40,612 bases of DNA from Clostridiaceae bacterium (GTDB lineage: Bacteria; Bacillota; Clostridia; Lachnospirales; Lachnospiraceae): contig CABIYE010000033.1 in the NCBI GenBank assembly GCA_902362865.1, positions 1 through 40,612 of the forward strand, in the 5' to 3' direction. Numbering within the stretch: position 1 is the first letter of the stretch; each line of letters opens with the position of its first letter. Below the pieces are notes generated by a model that did no database searches, was not told the origin of the DNA, and worked only from the letters and a program-made list of their open reading frames with translations. Positions 35,501 to 40,612 of this stretch are shown here, one piece after another. Position numbers and translations under genes: made by a program.

Positions 35501-36644
35501 TTCCTTCATTCATTATAAGCTTGCCACTACTGGTAATCGCATTTCCGGACACAGCTGAAACTATGCCTTTCACTTCCATAGAACCATTATTTACAACATT
35601 TCCACTTATAGCGCCATTTACGACTAATGTTCCATTATTGGTAACTCTCCCTGCAATCGCAGCACCTTCGTTAACCGTCAGCGTTTTTCCCTCCGGAACC
35701 GTTACATTTTCTGTCATCGCTCCCAGCACTTCTACTGTCGTACCTGCCTTTAAGGCAGCAGCGACTGTCGGATAATAGACATTATCTTCCGTTTTTACAC
35801 TGCTCGTTGCACCCGATCCGATTGTCCATGTTTTCCCATCTTGATATACGGATGAACCCTCGGCAATATTGGAAAGATATGTACCATTAATCACATTGGT
35901 TCCAGAAGAACAATTCAACATAACATTCTGAATTGAAAAATCACTGTTCAAGCCACCACTGCGGATAAGCAGTGCAATATCAACTGCATTAATAGTACCG
36001 CCGGTTATGCTTCCTGAAGCATCTGCATTATTGTTGAATCCAAGACCTCGCCCATAATTGGTCGACTTCTTTTCCGAAGTAATGGTTCCGCCACTCATCT
36101 CAAAGCTTCCTTTTATGATGTAAACCGCCCCATTGTTATCGGAATCCTTCGCAGTTACCGCTGCACCTTCTCCTATTTGGACTGTTCCTCGGCTAATGAT
36201 TGCAGACCCTTGCGAATCATAAGTAATCGCACCGTTCACAATCAACTTACCGCCCTCCTGGACTTCGACTTGTCCATTCAGACTGGCGCCAGCTGCAATC
36301 TCCAGAGTTATACCATCTTTGACAACAACCGTTTCGTTCTCAATAGCCTCACCGACCAGAGAAACCGTATTGCCAGACACGGCTTCTGCCATTGCTTCTT
36401 GCAGAGTCGCATACGCCGTATCTCCAATCTTCGCAACCTTCACGCCCTCATTTTCCGGCACATTATCAATTGCCTGTACATCCTCGCCGTCTGTCGCATC
36501 TAAGACTTGTACCGAATTCGTTGCATTATCCTCTCCATTCCCGTCATCTGCTTCGTCCGCAAATACCGGAACATTCAAAGACAAGACCATAGCGGCTGTC
36601 AACAGAAGCGACAGAGCTTTTTTCAGTTTCTTTTTTTGTCTCAT
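32541..36644 (-). CDS. large secreted beta-helix surface protein under invertible promoter
   Basis: 1367 residues. Signal peptide 1-29 (basic start, hydrophobic core, cleavage after VFA). Four repeated modules follow, each beginning with a Y-A/Y-T/S-L-x-E/D-A type segment (AYATLQEAMAEA, YYPTVAAALKA, YYATLNDALKS, YYASLEEAVAAA), then strands such as GKLNVTGGTIKG and GELDVSGGEITG typical of right-handed parallel beta-helices. A region near 1190-1260 (LFAGWFEDAELTEQL) resembles an InlB B-repeat, and a beta-sandwich-like tail closes it. No LPXTG, LysM or SLH anchor is seen, so it may be released or held by another protein. AAAGGA lies about 10 nt before the ATG. The promoter (36769-36797) is inside the invertible segment. 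Confidence 0.85.
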   Translation of the reverse strand: MRQKKKLKKALSLLLTAAMVLSLNVPVFADEADDGNGEDNATNSVQVLDATDGEDVQAIDNVPENEGVKVAKIGDTAYATLQEAMAEAVSGNTVSLVGEAIENETVVVKDGITLEIAAGASLNGQVEVQEGGKLIVNGAITYDSQGSAIISRGTVQIGEGAAVTAKDSDNNGAVYIIKGSFEMSGGTITSEKKSTNYGRGLGFNNNADASGSITGGTINAVDIALLIRSGGLNSDFSIQNVMLNCSSGTNVINGTYLSNIAEGSSVYQDGKTWTIGSGATSSVKTEDNVYYPTVAAALKAGTTVEVLGAMTENVTVPEGKTLTVNEGAAIAGRVTNNGTLVVNGAISGNVVNNGSMEVKGIVSAVSGNAITSSGKLIMNEGSTVSATNISNGAVRLTGGTFTMNGGTIDGATESISSSRGLYIPADAGVDAVIYDGEIYGTNYAVVNYEGNTLRLEGGTFKSDDYGNTKMFYRFEDVKIIEGKSYQSSSTEEFYTLAIVSAVAKASNAGEVSSYYATLNDALKSGMPSVELLTNIEEDVVIPEGVTLTVKDGIKINGKVTVHGTLNMTGGTIEKVNAGANGVVYVTGTGTLNMSGGEILGMTQGPLTNDYFRGVTLDADATANISGGSICGYQYAIVFREGANVKVSGGTFTNDTIRNESVIYNWKDTYLAAGVALEKVTAHKWQVGDFSASVTNATGDETYYASLEEAVAAASDDATVTLKKNVEVSSIVIAKPMTLDFAGYTVTKNVKDEEGTVSYALGITADVTLKDGTITCDATTYGAGETRYAVVPILIDGTETDVVLNGITVEKSYNGIQVNAGNTVTLDNNSAVTGENFGIRSLGQVTMNSGTVTGGEIGILVTGTSGNLTMVGGEVISNTEESVGVQVQLGANMSMTGGKVNADAAKSTGIIVIDANSGEKTSAQIKGDSEVYGSGTGICIAGNCSYGNDAPYPAEVTVSGNARVYGKILEDEVGGTGIYIVGNGAVLNVQENCTVEGSWFAISGNGSYGGQTDNGQTVINISGGTVDGHGSTAIYQPQYGKLNVTGGTIKGITGIEIRAGELDVSGGEITGTAERTETKPNGNGTTTIGAAVAVAQHNTKRDITVTISGGTLTGCTALCEKNTQKNGTADVEKIKMTVDGGTFITTNKDEDAEAIVSEDCSNFVNGGKFSAPVSYKYCQEGLASAEVDGESGMWTVTALKEGQYDISAYRSEETYTYPTNENGDLFAGWFEDAELTEQLTDSSVTTGRYYAKFVDKRVLEVRYQRASYNKDGSMVYNIRMYSALDSLDYSLAGFIINNGSNEWNEPIKKVYTSYNGIKPTQIGGDQAKYLFVYTLENVSPGTTLTITPYWTTMDGTTVMGTTATIQVP

Positions 36645-36710
36645 TTCTTTGATTTCCTTTCTTAATATTTTCCCTTATACCTGAATTATTTACTCCTCCT
36701 TTTCCGCAAA

Positions 36711-36741
36711 ATAACCATGAAGCACGGCACTTCATGACGGA
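36711..36741 (+). repeat. inverted repeat, left (recombination site)
   Basis: 31 bp, perfect reverse complement of 37911-37941. Inside it the arms CATGAAG and CTTCATG flank the 7-bp asymmetric centre CACGGCA, the layout of a tyrosine recombinase core site. It lies 67 bp upstream of the beta-helix start codon, between promoter and ribosome site. Confidence 0.93.
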
Positions 36742-36768
36742 TTACAGGGAATGCAATAATCTAATAAA

Positions 36769-36797
36769 ACTATACTCTTTTAAATCTTAAAAATCAA
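36769..36797 (-). promoter_or_regulatory. switchable promoter of the beta-helix operon
   Basis: On the minus strand: -35 TTGATT (36792-36797), 17-nt spacer, -10 TATAGT (36769-36774). Transcription would start near 36762, inside the segment, cross the left repeat and enter the beta-helix gene. No comparable promoter faces outward at the right end. Confidence 0.68.
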
Positions 36798-36915
36798 TGC
36801 AACTATCGTAATATGCGCGGTTTTATTCGTTTTTTACTATGAATTTTTCCATTTTATCATTTTTTTCATTATTATACTAATCATGCCATTATATTTTACA
36901 GAAAGGAGCCATAAG

Positions 36916-37890
36916 ATGAAAGTTAGTCAATTACTCAATGAATGGCTGTTATCCATACAGCCCACTGTCAAAGAATCTACGTATGCTAAATACAGTTTCC
37001 TGGTTCAGAAACATATTAATTCTGAATTAGGGGACATTCTTCTGTCTAATCTGACAACAGAGGACATTTCTTGTTTTACTGCCGGTAAATTAAACGGCGG
37101 AAATCTATCCGACGGCAGCGCATTATCCCCAAAAACAGTTGCCGATCTTTTGTCCATTCTAAAACTGGCATTGACATTTGCAGCTGAAAGAAATTACCCT
37201 TGTCCCAATCATATCATTATTAAAAAACCCCGGCAGACCCTTCCGCAAATACAGGTTCTTTCTGTGGAGGAGCAGGAAAAGCTGGAGCAATATATCTTTA
37301 CCCATTTTGAACCTGCCGGTATCGGAATCATTCTCAGTTTATACACGGGGCTTCGCATTGGTGAAGTCTGCGCTCTTAAGTGGGGTGATTTTAATTTCGA
37401 AAACAATATTTTATATATCAGGCGCACGATTATGCGCATCCAGGACAAAACTCACGGTGCGGCACATAAAACAAAGATTCTTATTGACCGTCCAAAGACA
37501 GAATGCTCTGTCCGCAGCATTCCTCTTCCTGCATTTCTTGTTAATTTTCTTACTCCTTATCAGAGGAAAGATTCCTACTACATTTTAACTGACAGCGAAG
37601 CCTGGCTCGAACCGCGGGGATACTACAGGAAATATAAGAGGATTTTAAGCAAATGTAATTTATCAGAATACAACTATCATGCATTGCGCCATACATTTGC
37701 CACAAGATGTATGGAGCAGGAATTTGATCTCAAATCCTTATCCGAGATACTGGGACACGCTAATGTATCTACTACCCTTCAGCGCTATGTACATCCTTCC
37801 ATGAATGTAAAACGCCGCCAGATGGAACGGTTGGAAAATCTTGCAGTTTGTGGTCGGATTTGCGGTCAGAAAAAATTGACAAATGTATAA
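36916..37890 (+). CDS. tyrosine recombinase (DNA invertase candidate)
   Basis: 324 residues from the ATG at 36916, with AAAGGAG 7 nt upstream; the frame opens at 36883 but without ribosome site. N-terminal SAM-like core-binding domain (1-95), catalytic domain from about 110. All catalytic residues are visible: R147 (GLRIGEV), K194 (RPKTECSVRS), H255 and R258 (YHALRHTFATR), H281 (LGHANV) and nucleophile Y291 (QRYVH). Length and domain order match phage-type integrases without the AP2 arm-binding domain. It is flanked closely by the 31-bp inverted repeats and no other phage or transposon gene is nearby, so DNA inversion is the likelier job than integration. Confidence 0.92.
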   Translation: MKVSQLLNEWLLSIQPTVKESTYAKYSFLVQKHINSELGDILLSNLTTEDISCFTAGKLNGGNLSDGSALSPKTVADLLSILKLALTFAAERNYPCPNHIIIKKPRQTLPQIQVLSVEEQEKLEQYIFTHFEPAGIGIILSLYTGLRIGEVCALKWGDFNFENNILYIRRTIMRIQDKTHGAAHKTKILIDRPKTECSVRSIPLPAFLVNFLTPYQRKDSYYILTDSEAWLEPRGYYRKYKRILSKCNLSEYNYHALRHTFATRCMEQEFDLKSLSEILGHANVSTTLQRYVHPSMNVKRRQMERLENLAVCGRICGQKKLTNV

Positions 37891-37894
37891 GGCA

Positions 37895-37927
37895 GAACAA
37901 AGCGGACAAGTCCGTCATGAAGTGCCG
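37895..37927 (+). repeat. dispersed palindromic repeat, copy 4, fused to the right inverted repeat
   Basis: Starts GAACAAAGCGGACAAGTCCG and runs into TCATGAAGTGCC of the right inverted repeat, where other copies continue CTCGAACTGCC or TTCGAACTCCC. The first half is a hairpin (CGGAC-AA-GTCCG) just after the recombinase stop. Confidence 0.7.
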
Positions 37928-37941
37928 TGCTTCATGGTTAT
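37911..37941 (-). repeat. inverted repeat, right (recombination site)
   Basis: 31 bp, reverse complement of 36711-36741 with no mismatch. Same arms CATGAAG/CTTCATG and the opposite orientation of the asymmetric centre, so recombination between the two would invert rather than delete the segment. Confidence 0.93.
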
Positions 37942-37950
37942 CTTCTCTAA

Positions 37951-37993
37951 AAATAAATGCGCAGGCAGTAATGTTTCATTTTACTGCCTGCGC
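37951..37993 (-). terminator. terminator overlapping the end of the GIY-YIG gene
   Basis: Perfect 13-bp stem (37959-37971 with 37981-37993), arms containing GCGCAGGCAGTAA. On the minus strand it is followed by ATTTATTTTTAG. The stem includes the last codons of the GIY-YIG gene. Confidence 0.78.
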
Positions 37994-38224
37994 AATTATT
38001 ATTTCCTTTTGTCTCCTTGTCATCTTTTTTATCGCATACTCCCGTCTCTGCGCCTCCTCCTTCGTCTCAAAAGTCTCATAATATACCAGCTCCACCGGCG
38101 TCCTGCTGCGCGTATATTTGGCGCCCCGCCCTTCGTTATGCGCCTTCACACGTTTATCCAGATCATTCGTCCATCCCGTATAGAGTGTTCCGTCCTTGCA
38201 TTTTAAAATATAGGTATAATTCAT
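37976..38224 (-). CDS. small GIY-YIG nuclease domain protein (YhbQ-like)
   Basis: 82 residues. The GIY-YIG motif is YTYILKCKDGTLYTGWTNDL (3-22), the conserved arginine follows in LDKRVKAHNEGRGAKYTRSR, and the catalytic-side glutamate is in ETKEEAQRREYAIKKM. Single-domain members such as E. coli YhbQ are poorly characterised and may act on DNA. It lies just outside the right inverted repeat. After inversion the switch promoter would run antisense into this gene. Confidence 0.93.
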   Translation of the reverse strand: MNYTYILKCKDGTLYTGWTNDLDKRVKAHNEGRGAKYTRSRTPVELVYYETFETKEEAQRREYAIKKMTRRQKEIIIAQAVK

Positions 38225-38329
38225 CTTTCCGCGCCCCCTTCTTACGCTCTCAAATCATATATTTCCCTAATTATTATTGCATATTTCCCAAAGCAAAAGC
38301 AAACAATTTCATTTCGGTACAGGGTAAAT

Positions 38330-38378
38330 GTTAATTTAGGACGTAGTAAAGCGACACTTTACTACGTCCTAAATTAAC
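38330..38378. repeat. REP-like long palindrome, copy 2
   Basis: Perfect 22-bp arms (38330-38351 and 38357-38378) around CGACA. Compared with copy 1, the stem changes from TTGGGGACG to TTTAGGACG and the opposite arm changes to match. It overlaps the 3' end and stop codon of spmB. Confidence 0.85.
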
Positions 38379-38881
38379 ACGCTTGCCACAAGCCCGGCGA
38401 GGGTGGCTAACAACGCCCCTGGCAGGGTATACCGGGTTTTTGAGATTTTCGCTGTCATAAAGTACACACTCATCGTGTAAAAAATAGTTTCGGTACATGC
38501 CATGCTGATAGATGCAATCCTGCCGATATAAGAATCTGTCCCATATTCTTTGTATAAATCCAGCAGAAGCCCTGTGGCGGCGGATGAGGAAAACATCTTT
38601 ACCACCGTAAGCGGCACCAGCTCGCCGGGGAATCCGATGTAATCCGTAAATCTCCCAATCAGCGCTGAAAGCATATCCAGGAATCCTGATGCCCTTAAAA
38701 TCCCCACGGCAATCATAAGCGCAATTAACGTGGGCATAATCTTAATCACCGTGAAGAACCCGTTCCTGGCTCCTTTTATAAAGACATCGTAGACTTCTAC
38801 TTTCATCAGGATTCCATAGCATACGATTCCAAAGATTACCATTGGTATAATAAAATCTGACACGAATAACAGCATTTTCAT
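38369..38881 (-). CDS. spmB: spore maturation protein SpmB
   Basis: 170 residues, nucleoside-recognition (Gate) type membrane protein with about five hydrophobic helices. Family segments: FIKGARNGFFTVIKIMPTLIALMIAVGILRASG, and KMFSSSAATGLLLDLYKEYG, GRIASISMACTETIFYT. In Bacillus SpmA and SpmB help dehydrate the spore core. spmA normally precedes spmB directly; it is not present upstream here. The last three codons and stop lie inside the long palindrome, so the C-terminus may have been set by its insertion. AAGGAAG lies 7 nt before the ATG. Confidence 0.9.
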   Translation of the reverse strand: MKMLLFVSDFIIPMVIFGIVCYGILMKVEVYDVFIKGARNGFFTVIKIMPTLIALMIAVGILRASGFLDMLSALIGRFTDYIGFPGELVPLTVVKMFSSSAATGLLLDLYKEYGTDSYIGRIASISMACTETIFYTMSVYFMTAKISKTRYTLPGALLATLAGLVASVLI

Positions 38882-39039
38882 AAGACAGCTTCCTTCTGTT
38901 CAGACTGCTTTATCCTACCATATGCTTTTCTTTTTTCATATATAACACTACTTTTGGCTACCTTAACCTACCGTCGCCTGTGCCCTGCGGGTAAAAGCCA
39001 GTCGAATCAACTGAGCAACTGGCAATCCGAGAGTTCATT
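38882..39039. other. intergenic region between the radical SAM gene and spmB
   Basis: 158 bp without a gene. It contains a 6-bp hairpin (GCCAGT 38997-39002 with ACTGGC 39018-39023) preceded by GGGTAAAA, similar to the repeats near 31441, and a T/A-rich stretch that could hold the spmB promoter. No clear terminator for the radical SAM gene was found. Confidence 0.45.
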
Positions 39040-40110
39040 CTATATTAATGACCTGTCTTTTGACGTACATAAAACGATTTCCGGGCAAATCGGACATCCA
39101 CCCTTGCAGAGATATTGATTCTTGCATGACGGACAGGCGTTTTTGAAATAGGTTCTAAACTCATCAAACGCTTTACTTTCCCATGCCTCTTTAATACTAT
39201 GCTTTCTCAAATCCACAGCCCATCTCTGTTCCTGATTATCAAAACTGCAAGGAAGCATCTTCATATCCGAAGTTATATAAGCCGACCAACGACCGCCTTC
39301 ACACGTATCCAGGCTATCTATATTTATTCCTTCCGAATAATTCAGCAATGCTGGGACCGTGCATGAATCAAATCCTATTTTATAGGTCATTTCATCGCTG
39401 TTCACATAGGATAACAGTTCTTTCATCGTAGAATCAGCAATACTGACTATCTTTTCTCTGGTTCCTAACCCTACAGGCTTATGAAGCAAAAATACAACTG
39501 CATTGATCCCCTCCGGAAATTTTTTCAGCTTTAGCCGTTCTACAGCTTCAGCAACTGTATCCCTGCTAAGCACATAATGTATATTCGTCTTCACACCTGC
39601 GTCCAGAAGCATCTCCAAAGCACGCATCGTATATTTACTTCTGTACCAGCTAACAGCTACAGCTCCGCAATAGTGCTTACACAAGTCTGCCAATTCTGGC
39701 GTCATGCCAAATCCTGATGTTGTAAAATTGACAACAATTTGAAAATCACGACAAAGTTTAAGTATTTTTTCAAAATTTTCATGTTGGTCAGGATCCCCGC
39801 AGCCTCCTAGCGCAATCTGGAAGGTATTGCCTCTGCATTGCTCCAAAATGCTTTTGAAATCTTCGACTGACATATTCGCATGACTTGCATGCAAACCATC
39901 CTGATAACACTCTACGCCTGCTTTTAAACAAAGCCCTGTCTTTCCGTGAATGCAATGTCCCATTATACCGACGTCCAAAAGTTCCGGGAACGATGCCATA
40001 AATGGATCTTTTCCAGATTCTTTACCATTCACAAGAATCCCTGTCCTAAAATACCTGCCCGTCTTCTCATCAAAGCAGGAGATAAAATCAGCTTCTTTTC
40101 GAATTTTCAT
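39040..40110 (-). CDS. radical SAM/SPASM protein with unusual cluster motif
   Basis: 356 residues. After the strand LLDVGIMG come C53, C61 and C68 (GHCIHGKTGLC then LKAGVEC), that is C-x7-C-x6-C instead of the standard C-x3-C-x2-C. The rest follows the radical SAM barrel: FQIALGGCGDP (98-107, the GGE-like motif), VVNFTTSGFGM, VAVSWYRS. The C-terminus has a SPASM domain: C270, C288, then C326, C329, C335, C339, C342 and C348 (C-x2-C-x5-C-x3-C), expected to bind auxiliary 4Fe-4S clusters. SPASM enzymes usually modify peptides or proteins. It is 12 bp behind a small TNSSSSSF protein gene, the natural candidate substrate or partner. AAGGGAAA lies 6 nt before the ATG. Confidence 0.85.
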   Translation of the reverse strand: MKIRKEADFISCFDEKTGRYFRTGILVNGKESGKDPFMASFPELLDVGIMGHCIHGKTGLCLKAGVECYQDGLHASHANMSVEDFKSILEQCRGNTFQIALGGCGDPDQHENFEKILKLCRDFQIVVNFTTSGFGMTPELADLCKHYCGAVAVSWYRSKYTMRALEMLLDAGVKTNIHYVLSRDTVAEAVERLKLKKFPEGINAVVFLLHKPVGLGTREKIVSIADSTMKELLSYVNSDEMTYKIGFDSCTVPALLNYSEGINIDSLDTCEGGRWSAYITSDMKMLPCSFDNQEQRWAVDLRKHSIKEAWESKAFDEFRTYFKNACPSCKNQYLCKGGCPICPEIVLCTSKDRSLI

Positions 40111-40122
40111 AACTGGTTTCCC

Positions 40123-40503
40123 TTAATAGCTTAGATCCGTTTCAATACCTTCAAAATCTCCATCTCCGTTTTCTTCCATGATTCTCCATACTTCTTCAAA
40201 CAAGTCAGCATAATAATATTCTGTCTCCTCAAAGGATACCCAATCGCTATAGACAACCTTTCCGGCCTTTAATGCTGCTCTGACTTTTTCCTGTGTATCT
40301 TTACCATGAAATTCCCACTCTTCCTCAAAAATCTTATTAATTTCTTCCTCCGTGCTGTCTGGTCCAAGAATTTTCTTACCAAGAAGTTCCTTTTCCACAA
40401 AACGAAGTATCGCATCTTTTTGCTTGTCATTCATTTTGGGTTTTCTGGCAATGATAAAACTGCTGCTGCTTGAATTCGTAACAAAGTCGGTTCTTATTTT
40501 CAT
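40123..40503 (-). CDS. small protein with N-terminal TNSSSSSF motif
   Basis: 126 residues. The start MKIRTDFVTNSSSSSFIIAR is followed by an acidic, helical, soluble region with many Glu and aromatic residues (EETEYYYADLFEEVW). I recall the N-terminal (F)V-T/S-N-S-S-S-S-S-F pattern in many uncharacterised bacterial and phage proteins with otherwise unrelated bodies, but know no assigned function. GGAGG lies 7 nt before the ATG. It is the first gene of a two-gene unit with the radical SAM protein, so the serine run could be a recognition or modification site. Confidence 0.8.
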   Translation of the reverse strand: MKIRTDFVTNSSSSSFIIARKPKMNDKQKDAILRFVEKELLGKKILGPDSTEEEINKIFEEEWEFHGKDTQEKVRAALKAGKVVYSDWVSFEETEYYYADLFEEVWRIMEENGDGDFEGIETDLSY

Positions 40504-40529
40504 GATAAATCCTCCGTTTTTATTTAGGT

Positions 40530-40547
40530 ACTGTAAAGTTTTACAGT
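40530..40547. promoter_or_regulatory. palindrome upstream of the TNSSSSSF gene
   Basis: ACTGTAAA-GT-TTTACAGT, perfect 8-bp arms, 27 nt before the start codon. Candidate operator. Possible -35 elements (TTGCAA, TTGAAA on the minus strand near 40575-40600) lack a good -10. Confidence 0.45.
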
Positions 40548-40612
40548 CCTATTTTTCTTTAAAACCTTATATTTTCAAGGCATTCATCACTTTTGCAAAT
40601 AAAAAAGCAATG

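Larger units (their letters stand above)
36711..37941. mobile_element. predicted invertible segment with internal tyrosine recombinase
   Basis: A 1231-bp segment bounded by 31-bp perfect inverted repeats. It contains the recombinase gene on the plus strand and, near the left end, a minus-strand promoter facing out toward the beta-helix gene. Inversion would turn that promoter away and place the 3' end of the recombinase next to the beta-helix ribosome site. The order promoter-repeat-ribosome site-surface gene matches known phase switches. Inversion itself is not observed here. Confidence 0.8.

Noticed and set aside
34959..36503. Plus-strand open frames inside the beta-helix gene
   Set aside because: They are antisense shadows created by the regular codon pattern of the repeats, with no ribosome sites.
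36883..37890. Recombinase as integrase of a prophage or conjugative element
   Set aside because: No phage, excisionase, replication or transfer genes nearby; the enclosing inverted repeats fit inversion, since direct repeats would be expected for integration.

Overview
The window looks like chromosomal DNA of a spore-forming, anaerobic gut Firmicute, most likely of the family Lachnospiraceae. The support is a 16S rRNA 5' end of clostridial type at the left edge, the HU-S4-yabP-yabQ-divIC-spoIIE-tilS-hpt-ftsH sporulation/housekeeping block, a CotS-type coat kinase, SpmB, rubrerythrin, a split transketolase and a DUF5711/LysM pair. No species is claimed.

Layout. 1-650: 5' end of a 16S gene running off the left edge, its long leader and two near-identical tandem promoters. 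762-4154: envelope operon (LysM protein, DUF5711, CvpA-like). 4405-5141: divergent LytTR and XRE regulators sharing a short region with two identical operator-like repeats. 5194-7667: non-oxidative pentose phosphate genes (transaldolase, then transketolase N and C halves). 7775-11510: pfk-dnaX-ybaB-recR. 11666-12475: map on the plus strand. 12517-21618: a long minus-strand block from HU through the S4 protein, yabP, yabQ, divIC, spoIIE, tilS, hpt and ftsH to a GH13 amylase. 21846-26773: cotS, cca, a beta-propeller protein and its sigma factor. 26968-27504: rubrerythrin.

The right part (27.5-40.6 kb) is accessory. It holds a decayed IS3-family element, an Rpn-type nuclease, PAP2 and ECF-S membrane proteins, hemolysin III, an orphan PqqD-like protein, and two related long palindromes. 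It also holds what I consider the main discovery. A 31-bp perfect inverted repeat (36711-36741 and 37911-37941) encloses an intact tyrosine recombinase and an outward-facing promoter. That promoter points through the left repeat at a 1367-residue secreted beta-helix protein, followed by a 51-residue peptide with a YxxP motif and then a terminator. This is the layout of an invertible ON/OFF switch with the recombinase inside the inverting segment, as in Salmonella Hin but with a tyrosine recombinase.

A second candidate system is at the right edge. A small protein starts with a TNSSSSSF motif and is followed 12 bp later by a radical SAM/SPASM protein whose three N-terminal cluster cysteines are spaced C-x7-C-x6-C instead of C-x3-C-x2-C.

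Dispersed short palindromic repeats (about 35 bp, core around AAGCGGAC-AA-GTCCGCTT) occur at four places, and one runs into the right inverted repeat of the switch. All functions are read from sequence by eye; no database search was run.
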